From: Chloroflexota bacterium
GTDB taxonomy: Bacteria; Chloroflexota; Anaerolineae; Promineifilales; Promineifilaceae
Direction: 5' to 3'
DNA: 53,986 nucleotides
Assembly (NCBI GenBank): GCA_020628815.1
Contig: JAHDEN010000015.1
Location: forward strand, 1 to 53,986
Of the stretch, positions 15,933-24,357 are shown in pieces (positions within the stretch are counted from its first letter, which is position 1; each line of letters opens with the position of its first letter). Under the pieces are notes generated by a model. The model had not been told where the DNA came from. It ran no database searches and was given only the letters and a program-made list of their open reading frames with translations. A program made the translations under genes and the position numbers.

Positions 15933-16031
15933 AGGACTTACGCAAAATCAAACTTGTTGCACAGACATCCTTGTCTGCGATGGTTTGGCAGGCAATGATG
16001 CCCGCTTTACAGAATTAAATGCGTAAGCCCT
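15933..16031. mobile_element. 99-bp MITE-like element with terminal inverted repeats
   Basis: AGGACTTACGCA (15933-15944) and its inverted partner TGCGTAAGCCCT (16020-16031) form 12-bp terminal repeats with one mismatch. Between them lie a small hairpin, AGACA-TCCT-TGTCT, and a GGC...GCC hairpin, and there is no coding capacity. The right end overlaps the first in-frame ATG of the nucleoside hydrolase. Similar ACTTACGCA ends are familiar from small non-autonomous elements in several phyla. No transposase is present here. Confidence 0.55.
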
Positions 16032-16039
16032 GTATTTCT

Positions 16040-16981
16040 ATGACTTCAAAAATACCGATTATTTTAGACTGTGATCCTGGCCATGATGATGCGATTGCGA
16101 TTATTTTGGCATGTGCCAGCCCTGAGCTAGAGGTGCTGGGTATCAGCACCAGTGCCGGAAATCAGACTCCTGAAAAAACGCTAAACAATGCGCTGCGCAT
16201 TTTAACCTTGCTCGGCCGGACCGATATTCCGGTTGCGGGCGGAGTAAAAAAGCCGCTGTGCCGCGAGCTGATTATCGCCGATAACGTGCATGGTGAAACA
16301 GGGCTTGATGGCCCTGAGCTACCCGATCCCGCTTTTGACCCGTTGCCGATGAGCGGGGTAGAGATGATGGCCCACATGCTGTCTCAGGCCGAAGAACCGG
16401 TTACTTTGGTGCCCACTGGACCACAAACAAACATCGCGCTTTTGTTGGCTAGCTATCCCGAATTGCATAGCAAAATTAAACAGATTGTGCTGATGGGGGG
16501 CTCGGCCGGACCGGGGAATTGGACCCCGGCCGCGGAATTTAACATTTTTGTTGACCCGGAGGCGGCCGACATTGTGTTTAAATCTGGCATTCCCATTGTG
16601 ATGTGCGGGTTAGACGTGACCCATCAGGCCCAAATAATGCAGGCCGATATCGATCGCATACGGGCAATAGGGAACCCGATTGCTGGGGTGGTGGCTGACC
16701 TGCTCGACTTTTTCTTGATTTATCACAAAGATCCAAAATGGGGGTTTGAAGGCGCACCGCTGCATGACCCCTGCACAATCGCATGGTTGATTGAGCCTCA
16801 GCTATTTACAAGCCACCATTGTTGGGTCGGTATCGAAACGGCCGGGCCAAAAACAATAGGGATGACTGTGGCGGACCGATTTGCGCTAACTGACAATAGC
16901 CCCAATACGGATCTGGTATTAGGCGTTGATCGGCAAGGATTTGTAGATTTGCTGGTTGAGCGGCTTAAGTTTTACAGTTAA
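16040..16981 (+). CDS. Inosine/uridine-preferring nucleoside hydrolase
   Basis: A 313-aa N-ribohydrolase, cleaving (deoxy)ribonucleosides to free base and ribose. The calcium-binding DCDPGHDDA motif is at residues 9-17. Also present are [13 protein letters not shown], the [12 protein letters not shown] segment, [20 protein letters not shown], and the late LHDPCTIA motif carrying the active-site His/Asp. The frame opens at 16019, but that ATG lies inside the terminal repeat of a small element and adds seven non-conserved residues (MRKPCIS), so I take ATG 16040. No Shine-Dalgarno is visible. It stands alone between the acyl-CoA synthetase terminator and the polysaccharide operon. Role: purine/pyrimidine salvage. 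Confidence 0.93.
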   Translation: MTSKIPIILDCDPGHDDAIAIILACASPELEVLGISTSAGNQTPEKTLNNALRILTLLGRTDIPVAGGVKKPLCRELIIADNVHGETGLDGPELPDPAFDPLPMSGVEMMAHMLSQAEEPVTLVPTGPQTNIALLLASYPELHSKIKQIVLMGGSAGPGNWTPAAEFNIFVDPEAADIVFKSGIPIVMCGLDVTHQAQIMQADIDRIRAIGNPIAGVVADLLDFFLIYHKDPKWGFEGAPLHDPCTIAWLIEPQLFTSHHCWVGIETAGPKTIGMTVADRFALTDNSPNTDLVLGVDRQGFVDLLVERLKFYS

Positions 16982-16992
16982 ACACGTCAGTT

Positions 16993-17152
16993 CGGGATTA
17001 ACAATAGGTGGTCTTAATCCCTGTCATACGGCCGAACCAAGTTGGTAAAAAGAGCACCTAAAGGCCGTTTGACTGGGATTTCGTGCGCAGACATCCCAGT
17101 CAAAGGGCTTCAAGCTACAGTAAAAGCAAATTGATTCCGCCCTGTGACAGGG
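16993..17152. repeat. Hairpins in spacer between nucleoside hydrolase and GT4
   Basis: Three dyads: GGGATTA...TTAATCCC (about 16993-17019), a 12-bp perfect stem TTTGACTGGGAT / ATCCCAGTCAAA with a 13-nt loop (17068-17104), and CCCTGTGACAGGG (about 17140-17152). None has a U-run, so they may help terminate the two convergent units or be intergenic palindromic repeats. Confidence 0.5.
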
Positions 17153-17182
17153 ATGAGAAAAGCATCGAACTCACATTAAGAA

Positions 17183-18337
17183 CTATTGGAAGATGGCTTG
17201 GTTTTCGATATCCACATCTACTTCAAGCTCAGAATTTGATGGGAGCCGCCCATTGTGATTGGAGCGCAGGACTTTTTCTAAAACAGTTTGAAAGCTGACC
17301 ACATATTGGGACATGCTAAATCGTTTTTCAGCCGTCTCTCGGCCGTTTGCGGCTAATCGATCTGCCACTTCTGGGTGTCGTTTAAGATGGGATATCGCTT
17401 GCTGAAGTTTTACCGGATCTTCTACAGGCACAAGCAGGCAGTTTTCCTCATCAATTAAGTAGTCTCGTAAACCGTTCGATTGGGTCACAATGACCGGTTT
17501 ACCCATTGCGAACGCTTCGAGCGTGACCGTAACTCCGGCCGAAAAAATTTCGTTGCACAGCGGCACAACCACATAGTCTGCTTCGGCATATTTTTGCCGC
17601 ATTTCAGTAATGTTTAAGTGGCCGGTTAATTCAACGTTTTCTGGCAATTGGGCCGCTAGCTGATCATCTTTCTCACGTGCAAACCAAGTGCCTGATGCCG
17701 CAATCGTTGTTTCAATTTTATCTAATCCCGCTACCGCTTTAAGTAACGTGTCGTAATCCCGGCCGCGCTTTTCCCCTGCGCTAAAAATCTTTTTAGTGGC
17801 CGATTGTGCCTGTTCGCTTGTTTGCCGACTGCTAAAAAAATGAGTGTCTATCGAGTAGGGGACAAACGAAAGCTGCTCTTTTTTGACGCCAAAATGCTCA
17901 ACTAAATGCTCCCCCAGCCGAGAGCTTTCAACCACAATGTGATCAGCAAAGGGTAAAAGATTAAACTTTTTGAACAAACTTTCCTGCCGGTGAGACCAAG
18001 CTGTGAACCGAAAAATCAGTTTGGGTTTGAGCAGCCCCATCCGTTTAAAAAGAGCCAGCAAAATGCCGACCCGTTCCGACATAGCCAAAACGGCACGATA
18101 GTTTTTAGCCCGCCATAAAGCGGCTAGAGCCAATGAGATATCGGAACGTGCTTTGGTTTCGAAACGGCGGATCAGCGATTTAAACGGCAAGCGATCATAG
18201 AGGCTGTAGTTGATGTAATCGGCATCTAACCGGTGGGCCAAGTGAACATATTCAACCTGCGGGTAGTCGCTAGAATGGTTGAGTTTTTCTTGGCTCGGTT
18301 TTAATGCTGATGTTGCAACAATTAAAAGATCCTTCAT
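17183..18337 (-). CDS. Glycosyltransferase family 4 protein
   Basis: A 384-aa GT-B fold glycosyltransferase. The C-terminal nucleotide-sugar domain has KIFSAGEKRGRDYDTLLKAV and the donor-binding AGVTVTLEAFAMGKPVIVT motif (retaining GT4 E-x7-E type, the first acidic position being weak). A GTG start at 18379 is possible and overlaps the upstream stop. ATG 18337 has AAGGA 7 nt upstream and gives a normal N-terminus (MKDLLIVATS). It is last in the five-gene polysaccharide operon running 21664 to 17183. It probably transfers a sugar to a growing lipid-linked or exported glycan; donor and acceptor are unknown. Confidence 0.9.
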   Translation of the reverse strand: MKDLLIVATSALKPSQEKLNHSSDYPQVEYVHLAHRLDADYINYSLYDRLPFKSLIRRFETKARSDISLALAALWRAKNYRAVLAMSERVGILLALFKRMGLLKPKLIFRFTAWSHRQESLFKKFNLLPFADHIVVESSRLGEHLVEHFGVKKEQLSFVPYSIDTHFFSSRQTSEQAQSATKKIFSAGEKRGRDYDTLLKAVAGLDKIETTIAASGTWFAREKDDQLAAQLPENVELTGHLNITEMRQKYAEADYVVVPLCNEIFSAGVTVTLEAFAMGKPVIVTQSNGLRDYLIDEENCLLVPVEDPVKLQQAISHLKRHPEVADRLAANGRETAEKRFSMSQYVVSFQTVLEKVLRSNHNGRLPSNSELEVDVDIENQAIFQ

Positions 18338-18371
18338 GTCGTTTTTCCTTTTTATCGATCGGTAGGCTGGT

Positions 18372-19139
18372 TTAGCCACGCAGTCGATTTAAAACGTTGC
18401 CTGCCAGTTGGGTCACCTGATGCGCCATCTTTGAACTGTGGCGAATCCGTTTAAGCTGTTCAAACCGGCCGGACACTTTCAGCCTGAAAAGCGCCAAGCT
18501 ATCGTTGCCGGTAATCTGGACCCGCCACGTGTTAAACTGGCTGTTGGGGCCAATGTCTACCCCTAAACCCGCTTCGTATCCGGTTGCCATCGTTATATCT
18601 TGGATGTGTGGTGTCTGATGCCCACCGGGGTAAGCGAAATGGAGGACCGGCCGTTTTAAATGTTTCTCAAGCATCGATTTTGAATCACGAATTTCAAATT
18701 CAGCTTCAGCCAGACTTAGCTCAGGCAGGTTGGGATGGCTGCTGGTATGGCCACCCATCTCAATCCCGTACGACCACATCTCATCCAGCTGTTCCCACGT
18801 GCAAAACGCAACTTCACGCTCGCCCGGCCAGCACAACGATCGGCCGACAAAGCCGCTCACTACAAAAATCGTTGCTTTAAACCCAAATTTTTTAAGGATG
18901 GGGAACGCAATCTCATAGTTGTCCGCGTACCCATCGTCAAACGTGAGCGCAAACGTTTTGCCTGAATCTTTTTGGCCGCTGCGTCGTGCAATCGCCTCTT
19001 TCAGCGACAAACAGCGGTAGTTGTTATCAGCCAAGTACCGCATTTGGGCCTCAAAGTTTTCAGGGGTCACGCTCAGGGCAAACGGGTCGTCGTGATCTTG
19101 TTCGGCCGTGATTTGGTGATAAAGCAATATCGGTGTCAT
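18372..19139 (-). CDS. Polysaccharide deacetylase (NodB-type), first copy
   Basis: A 255-aa carbohydrate esterase 4 protein that removes N- or O-acetyl groups from glycans. Motifs: ALTFDDGYADN (catalytic base and metal Asp), GGHTSSHPNL (the H-x3-H metal pair), and HFAYPGG (motif 3-like). It has no signal peptide, so it probably acts on a cytoplasmic or membrane-facing intermediate, unlike cell-wall deacetylases. It lies 4 nt downstream of another deacetylase gene in the same operon. The two are related (LLYHQ/LTYHS opening, HFAYP motif) but diverged in sequence and order of loops, so they likely have different substrates. Confidence 0.92.
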   Translation of the reverse strand: MTPILLYHQITAEQDHDDPFALSVTPENFEAQMRYLADNNYRCLSLKEAIARRSGQKDSGKTFALTFDDGYADNYEIAFPILKKFGFKATIFVVSGFVGRSLCWPGEREVAFCTWEQLDEMWSYGIEMGGHTSSHPNLPELSLAEAEFEIRDSKSMLEKHLKRPVLHFAYPGGHQTPHIQDITMATGYEAGLGVDIGPNSQFNTWRVQITGNDSLALFRLKVSGRFEQLKRIRHSSKMAHQVTQLAGNVLNRLRG

Positions 19140-19143
19140 AGGG

Positions 19144-19965
19144 TTACGCTCGGCCGTACATCGTCTGGCGGATGAAATCTTTCATGCCGGGGCTCAAAAG
19201 ACCGGCCGCTGTTAATTTAAAATAAGGCAGCTGCTGGTTCCGGTCATACACGTCCAATCGCCCCTGAAACGGACCAGCTGCCAGCGGGGTGTTATCCATC
19301 GTGCAAATCGTTTCAAACCCGAAATTTTGCACAATGTCGTGGGTCTGCATGTTGTATTGGCCATATGGATAAGCAAAATGTTTTGGGCGTTCTCCCAAGT
19401 TTTTTTCTAGTGCCACAATTGATAGCTGAATGTCAGTCCGCAATGTGTCGATGATGTCCACTGCACTCTTGTGGCTGTGCGTGTGCGAGCCAAACTCAAT
19501 CTGCGATGTGGCCGCAATATGGTTCATCTGCTCCCATGTCAGGTGGGGCTTTGCTATCCCTTCGTCCCGCTCTAAAAGCCCCTGATCGCTTTCAATAAAT
19601 TGGGTGGGCACAAATACAACGGCCGGAATATTTTTTGCACGCAGAATCGGGTAAACATTGTCATAAAAATCCCCATATGCATCATCAAATGTGATGGCGA
19701 TGCGCGGCCGGTTAGAGGTGGCGGGTTGGCTAACCTCGCCTAATGGAACAATCTCTGCGCAATCAGCTAGGTACTCGATCTGTTGAGCAAAGAGCTGTGC
19801 ATTGACCGCAAATTTGTATCCTGATCGCTCCGTTTCTACAGAGTGGTAGGTCAGAATCAGATCACGCGGCATGACTTTTGATTTGATTTGCGCCACGCGA
19901 AAAAGATCGAGCGTTTGAATCACGATTTTTTCGCTGGTGCTGATCGTCCGCTCTGTCGAAATCAT
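19144..19965 (-). CDS. Polysaccharide deacetylase (NodB-type), second copy
   Basis: A 273-aa CE4-family protein. Motifs: AITFDDAYGDF (motif 1), FGSHTHSHKS (H-x3-H, motif 2), and HFAYPYGQYN (motif 3). An N-terminal extension of about 30 residues precedes the RDLILTYHSVE core. The first ATG overlaps the methyltransferase stop by 4 nt (ATGA), which supports that start through translational coupling, although Met32 (MPRDLIL) is an alternative. No signal peptide is visible. It is part of the polysaccharide operon with GT2, methyltransferase, a second deacetylase and GT4. Confidence 0.9.
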   Translation of the reverse strand: MISTERTISTSEKIVIQTLDLFRVAQIKSKVMPRDLILTYHSVETERSGYKFAVNAQLFAQQIEYLADCAEIVPLGEVSQPATSNRPRIAITFDDAYGDFYDNVYPILRAKNIPAVVFVPTQFIESDQGLLERDEGIAKPHLTWEQMNHIAATSQIEFGSHTHSHKSAVDIIDTLRTDIQLSIVALEKNLGERPKHFAYPYGQYNMQTHDIVQNFGFETICTMDNTPLAAGPFQGRLDVYDRNQQLPYFKLTAAGLLSPGMKDFIRQTMYGRA

Positions 19966-20747
19966 TTACGCACCTGAAAAACAACCCCTTCTTTTTCACC
20001 CATCAGCTGATCTTTAAAACCGGGGTGCGACAAGCAGATGTCCCCTCTAGACGTAAACCAAAGAATAAATTCATGCGGATCAATTCCGTTGACCGCATCG
20101 CTATCCGGCATCCAATAGGTTGTGTAGTTGGGGGTAAGTCGCTTAACCCTGAGAGACAGAGGTTTTTTGCCTGAAGCTTGGTAGGTAGCCCGACGACTCA
20201 GCCGTTGGGGCAAAAGGGTCACCGCTTGAGCCATGCGGCTATTGCGTAAGGGCAAAGAGCCTTTGATTAATTTGTTTTTGAGGGATAAGTCTGCATAAGG
20301 GCGAACCGGAATTCCATCCGCATACCAGCTGCGGCAGCGCCACGCGGGTGCCAAGTATAAAAAGCCGCCCGGTTTGATGACCCTCCTTAGCTCGCTTAAA
20401 GCCTGCTCCAGGTCAGGCACATGTTCATATACCCAAATGCTCCAAATTCCGTTGAACGAGTTGTCTTCAAACGGGAGTTCTGATGCCGATCCGGCTAAAA
20501 ATGGCTTTGAAAAATATTCTTTTGCTGATGTGGCGATATCAAGCCCAATGTAGTTTTGCACAACGTTTTGCAATCCACCCCGGCCGGCCCCAACTTCTAA
20601 GCAACGTTTGTTTTGCAATCCGTAAGCTGTCACAAAAGCAGCAAGATGTTCCCGATGCCCCGATTCTTCGTCAGATTGGGCCGGGGCATATTCACCCTGC
20701 TTGTATTTCTCGTCATAAAACTGACGCTCAACGCTTGACATAGCCAT
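19962..20747 (-). CDS. Class I SAM-dependent methyltransferase
   Basis: A 261-aa Rossmann-fold methyltransferase. Motif I is KRCLEVGAGRGG, the acidic strand-2 end is YIGLDI, the post-motif stretch is LPFEDNSFNGIWSIWVYEHV, and RRVIKPGGFLYL is motif III, together typical of Methyltransf_11. A C-terminal part of about 110 residues rich in basic and aromatic residues may bind the acceptor. Its place between GT2 and two deacetylases suggests O- or N-methylation of a sugar residue or lipid acceptor of the polysaccharide (inference). Met3 is an alternative start. Confidence 0.9.
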   Translation of the reverse strand: MAMSSVERQFYDEKYKQGEYAPAQSDEESGHREHLAAFVTAYGLQNKRCLEVGAGRGGLQNVVQNYIGLDIATSAKEYFSKPFLAGSASELPFEDNSFNGIWSIWVYEHVPDLEQALSELRRVIKPGGFLYLAPAWRCRSWYADGIPVRPYADLSLKNKLIKGSLPLRNSRMAQAVTLLPQRLSRRATYQASGKKPLSLRVKRLTPNYTTYWMPDSDAVNGIDPHEFILWFTSRGDICLSHPGFKDQLMGEKEGVVFQVRK

Positions 20748-20767
20748 AAAATGATTGTTCGGTTGCC

Positions 20768-21664
20768 CTACACAGTACGACTGGTGTGCGTAGAAAGAAC
20801 CCCTTGCCAGAATGAACGGGTAAATAGATTGAAGCCTGAAAAAAGATTAACAAGCAGGCCTCGCCCCAAACGAGTGGCGGCCGTTGTTAACTGTTTCTCT
20901 TTAACGTTCCAAATTGTGGAGGTGAGATAGATGCGTGAGAGTCGCCCTTTCCAAAACGGGTCATCGGCCGATGTTGTTAGCCGTGAAAAGGCGTGTTGAT
21001 GATCTAAAGCTCGTTCACGATAGCGGCGGCTCAGTTCTAGCGCCAAACTGTAATCGGTAGAGCTGTGACCGCCCCGATCGAGAAAAACAACGTTGACCGG
21101 GATCGACAGAAAATCGGCATCTAGGGCCAAGTGCCTGCAAAAGGCGATGTCCTCCCCAGGGGAAGCCAGCGGGTTAAAGCCACCGGCCGCAAAAAAGCTT
21201 TTGTTCGAAACGATGTAAGAACCCATCGGAATCCACTCACCAGCCATAATATGGACCGCACAGTTGCCGCTGCGCCCCAAGCCGATTTGTGGCAAATTGT
21301 CTTGTCCGGCTTCCATAAGCTGGGCGCGGCCGTAAATCCAATCGGCCGGATTTGTTTGAACCGCATCCCAAAAAGCTTGAACTGCGCCAGGAGCCATCCA
21401 ATCATCATCGTCTAAAAAGTGGAGATAGCGGCCGTGTCCCATTGCTGCGCCCACATTGCGCGCCACCCCTTGCCGATGTTTGTTGGTGGTTACAACCTGC
21501 ACATTTGGTTCATCCATCCAAGGTTCTGGGGTAAGGGGATGGCCGGTGTCATTGACAACGATAACCTCGAGCGTGTCCGCTTCAAACGCTTGATTCAGGA
21601 CGCTGTTCACAGCCCGTTCAAGGGTGTCTCGGCCGATGGTGGGAATAATTGTTGTTAGAAACAT
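20768..21664 (-). CDS. Glycosyltransferase family 2 protein
   Basis: A 298-aa GT-A inverting glycosyltransferase. The N-terminus reads FLTTIIPTIGRDTLERAVNS, the canonical nucleotide-binding beta strand. The DXD region is LHFLDDDDWMAPGA, and ASPGEDIAFCRHLA supplies the acidic catalytic region. No membrane segment is obvious except a weakly hydrophobic C-terminus. It is the first gene of the polysaccharide operon; the next gene starts 20 nt downstream. The promoter should lie in 21665-21800. Confidence 0.93.
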   Translation of the reverse strand: MFLTTIIPTIGRDTLERAVNSVLNQAFEADTLEVIVVNDTGHPLTPEPWMDEPNVQVVTTNKHRQGVARNVGAAMGHGRYLHFLDDDDWMAPGAVQAFWDAVQTNPADWIYGRAQLMEAGQDNLPQIGLGRSGNCAVHIMAGEWIPMGSYIVSNKSFFAAGGFNPLASPGEDIAFCRHLALDADFLSIPVNVVFLDRGGHSSTDYSLALELSRRYRERALDHQHAFSRLTTSADDPFWKGRLSRIYLTSTIWNVKEKQLTTAATRLGRGLLVNLFSGFNLFTRSFWQGVLSTHTSRTV

Positions 21665-21940
21665 AGTTCAGACAGATTTACCTGATTCTCTGGATTTGCT
21701 CAAAGTATGTAGACGGCCCTGCGCATAGGAAAGCAATACCAACAATAATATGTCTAAATGTATTAACTGAAAGTAACTAGGAGATTACGAAAAGATTACA
21801 GCGACCAATTTGGCTGGTCTTAAATAGGCGGCCGTGCGTAAGCAAGCGTGCATAGGCAGCAGATGTTGAAAGGCTCTGTTCGAACAGAAAAATCCTGCAT
21901 TAACAGTCGGTTCAACCGAGCGCTAATGCAGGATTTGATT
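21665..21940. other. Intergenic region upstream of polysaccharide operon
   Basis: 276 nt without a gene. It carries the start region of the polysaccharide operon on one side and, on the other, the terminator of the lipoprotein gene (21889-21936). CTGTTCGAACAG (about 21876-21887), a 12-bp perfect palindrome, is also present. I see no small ORF worth calling. Confidence 0.5.
21889..21936 (-). terminator. Terminator of lipoprotein operon
   Basis: On the minus strand AAATCCTGCATTA pairs with TAATGCAGGATTT around a 21-nt apex and is followed by a T-rich end (ATTTTTC). It starts 5 nt after the stop codon of the downstream lipoprotein gene. Confidence 0.85.
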
Positions 21941-22795
21941 TTACTCGCGCGTTGTCCAAACGGTTTGAGAATACGCGCCAGATTGATCCATCATGGTGCG
22001 CATGGTGGTAAAAAATTGATCCAACTCCGGTATCGATTTACCCGCATCGATCTCAAACGATTGGGCTCCATCTTGTGTGATGATGGTGTACCGTTCACCA
22101 GCTTCTCCGGCCGCACAGAAATCGCAAACTAAGTCAGCCGCAAACTCTTCGGCCGCAAGCAAGTCGATCCAAGCTAAAAGCGGCGTCCACTCTTGGTCAC
22201 TAATCGTTAAATACAGCCGATTGTTAAGCGCATCGCCAAGGTCGCTTTCACGATACCGTTTGATCTGGTGGGTCAGGATCAGCTCTTGCTCTGTGCCATC
22301 TTCGGTCACCGTCATGACCAAAAGCAAGTCATCTGTGCGGGGGGCCAACACGCGAACCGATGCTAAATCTGTAATCACCCCAGACGCCTGAATCCAGCCG
22401 ATTTTTGTGTCTACCTCTTGATTGGTTTCCCCTTTGCCCGTGTTGGGGCCGATCGGGCTGGTGTCATCTTCTTCGCTACCGGTCGCTTCTATTCCACCGG
22501 CAACTTCTTCTGCCATTTCTGTCCCGTCAGCTTCTGACGCGTCAGCATCTGAGACCTCAGCATCTGAGACCTCTTCCACCGCTTCAGCTTCAACTTCGAC
22601 CTCTTTCACAACTTCAACCTCAACTTCTTTGATTACTTCTACTTCTACCTCTACTTCCTCAACCACCGTCTCGGTTTCAGTCACAATTCGAGTGATCTCA
22701 ACCTCAACAACCTGTGGCTCACAGGCTGTGATCAAAAAGAGCAACAGCCCGAGGGTGACAAGGCTCAACCGAAAAAACAACTTCTTCCAATCCAT
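21941..22795 (-). CDS. Lipoprotein with E/V-rich stalk
   Basis: A 284-aa lipoprotein. A type II signal peptide ends at the lipobox LITAC (Cys25). Next comes about 60 residues of almost pure E/V/K/T repeat (EVEITRIVTETETVVEEVEVEV...), an acidic S/D/A/E linker, and a globular C-terminal domain of about 160 residues (GKGETNQEVDTKIGWIQASG onwards) of no family I recognise. A CDFC pair (ADLVCDFCAAGE) could form a disulfide or bind metal. It starts 16 nt after the vWA lipoprotein stop, so the two share an operon. It probably sits on the outside of the membrane with the stalk acting as a spacer. GAGAG precedes the ATG. Confidence 0.88.
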   Translation of the reverse strand: MDWKKLFFRLSLVTLGLLLFLITACEPQVVEVEITRIVTETETVVEEVEVEVEVIKEVEVEVVKEVEVEAEAVEEVSDAEVSDADASEADGTEMAEEVAGGIEATGSEEDDTSPIGPNTGKGETNQEVDTKIGWIQASGVITDLASVRVLAPRTDDLLLVMTVTEDGTEQELILTHQIKRYRESDLGDALNNRLYLTISDQEWTPLLAWIDLLAAEEFAADLVCDFCAAGEAGERYTIITQDGAQSFEIDAGKSIPELDQFFTTMRTMMDQSGAYSQTVWTTRE

Positions 22796-22811
22796 TAGGT
22801 TTCTCTCTTTT

Positions 22812-24260
22812 TTATTCGGCCGAAATTTGGCTTAAGTTTGCTAACTCTTCTTCAACAATATTGACAATTAGTTCGTCTAACGCTTCTACGGTGTAATCTT
22901 CAGGGTCAACATTTACGTCGGTTTTTTCCCCCGTGCTGCCTGCCCCTTCTTCACCATAGGTCAAGAAAATAAACCGGCCGCCGGTGTACTGTGACATCTG
23001 CCGGAAGATAAATTCACCCTGCGGATCCAATCCACTTGAAGCGATTGAAAACAGCTTGATCCCTTTTTCGGCCGCCCATGCCATATTGTCCGCATATGTG
23101 TACCCATAATCATAATCTAGATGAGGGGGAGCGTCTGCAATTAGAAAGATGAGGCTGACCGTGTTTTCAACCCGCCATTCATTATTCAAAGCCGTATTCA
23201 TCCCCAGCACCAAATCTTCTGGATAATCTCCACCGCCCCGCGCTTCGATTTGTTGCAGTTGATTGGTGAATGTTTGTACATCACTGACAAATTCAAACGA
23301 CTCAATCGCACCCGGTTCTTCTTGATCACGATAAACCGAGAGCCCATAGCGTACGTCGGCTTGGGCTGGCAATGCATCAATCTGCTGAGAAATCGCAATC
23401 ATATTGTCGGTCAATTGCTCAATCTCATCCGCCATGCTGCCGGTTGCATCAATTAAAAACAACACATCTAGCTGGCTTTGGGCCACGCTTTTATAGGATT
23501 GTGAGCGCAATTCCCACTCACGTTGGTTATCACCAAAGGTTACCGTAATCGCATCACCTGTTTCAGTTAAAACCACGTCGATTTCACTGTTTTGGTTGGG
23601 TAGCTCTAGCGTGTTGGGGAAGATCATCAATTCCCCATTGCTGGTCGTGTGGCGGCTGGCCACGATCTGATTGCCCACTTGCAGGTCAACCTGTTCACCA
23701 ACTACGGGTAGCCCGTTGGCATCAATCACTTGTACCACATGTCTTTCAACCACATCTACAAAGATGTATTCGGCCGCATCAAACTGCCTTAAATAGAGCA
23801 AATAGTCGTCCCAGAATTCGTTGTCGTCAATTTCTCCGGCCGTTAACTTGCTCGCTTCATCTACTTCGGCTCGATCGGCCGCTAAATCGAGTTCAACCTC
23901 AACCTCTTTCACAACTTCGACTTCTTCAACCACACGAACTTCTTCATCCGCTTCAGCTAAGGCAACTTCGGCCGGTGCCCGGGTTGGTTCTGATTTTGAG
24001 CCGCTTGCAGGTTCAACGGGAGAAACTCCATCCCCTTCGCTGCGGTCGGCCGAAAAGTCACCGACCGCCTCTTCTTCCATCATCGCTTCATCATCTTCAG
24101 CGGCTTCTTCTGCCATTTCTTCCACCGCTTCTTCGACCACCTCGGCCGCGTCTTGAACTTCTTCTGCTAATGGTGAGTCTGCACCACCGCAGGCAGAAAG
24201 AATGAGCAGAAAAAGGGCAATGGCGATTAATAAAAATGTTGGCGTTGATTTTTTATTCAT
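22812..24260 (-). CDS. Lipoprotein with von Willebrand A domain
   Basis: A 482-aa lipoprotein: signal peptide with lipobox LILSAC (Cys24), a long acidic A/E-rich and E/V-rich stalk (to about 135), a carboxypeptidase-regulatory-like beta-sandwich segment (HVVQVIDANGLPVVGEQVDL..., about 165-250), then a vWA domain with the MIDAS motif LFLIDATGSMADEI and a second metal residue region in YSVYRDQEE-like GLSVYRDQEEPG. The end (DELIVNIVEEELANLSQ) is helical. MIDAS residues D-x-T-x-S deviate slightly from the usual DxSxS. It probably mediates divalent-cation-dependent protein contacts at the cell surface. It is the first gene of a two-gene operon with the next lipoprotein. Confidence 0.92.
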   Translation of the reverse strand: MNKKSTPTFLLIAIALFLLILSACGGADSPLAEEVQDAAEVVEEAVEEMAEEAAEDDEAMMEEEAVGDFSADRSEGDGVSPVEPASGSKSEPTRAPAEVALAEADEEVRVVEEVEVVKEVEVELDLAADRAEVDEASKLTAGEIDDNEFWDDYLLYLRQFDAAEYIFVDVVERHVVQVIDANGLPVVGEQVDLQVGNQIVASRHTTSNGELMIFPNTLELPNQNSEIDVVLTETGDAITVTFGDNQREWELRSQSYKSVAQSQLDVLFLIDATGSMADEIEQLTDNMIAISQQIDALPAQADVRYGLSVYRDQEEPGAIESFEFVSDVQTFTNQLQQIEARGGGDYPEDLVLGMNTALNNEWRVENTVSLIFLIADAPPHLDYDYGYTYADNMAWAAEKGIKLFSIASSGLDPQGEFIFRQMSQYTGGRFIFLTYGEEGAGSTGEKTDVNVDPEDYTVEALDELIVNIVEEELANLSQISAE

Positions 24261-24308
24261 AAGATTCCGTCTTGAATAGGTTTTTAGAATTATAGCGTGG
24301 CTCTTAAA

Positions 24309-24341
24309 AGACCAGTCAGGTTTTAGAAATCTGACTGGTCT
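24309..24341 (-). terminator. AGACCAG hairpin / terminator, copy 1
   Basis: AGACCAGTCAGG and its mirror TCTGACTGGTCT form a near-perfect stem followed on the minus strand by TCTTTT, just beyond the stop of the vWA/YfbK lipoprotein. Related hairpins lie at 35672-35704 and 50262-50294. Confidence 0.85.
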
Positions 24342-24357
24342 GGGTTGATCATACCAG

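Noticed and set aside
16019..16040. Upstream ATG as start of nucleoside hydrolase
   Set aside because: It lies in a terminal repeat of a small element and adds non-conserved residues.
21876..21887. CTGTTCGAACAG as a LexA/SOS box
   Set aside because: Spacing does not match the E. coli or Gram-positive consensus and it lies downstream of, not before, a gene.
22422..22835. Ser/Thr-rich plus-strand frame over the lipoprotein genes
   Set aside because: It is the complement of the E/V stalk codons, with no start context or domain.
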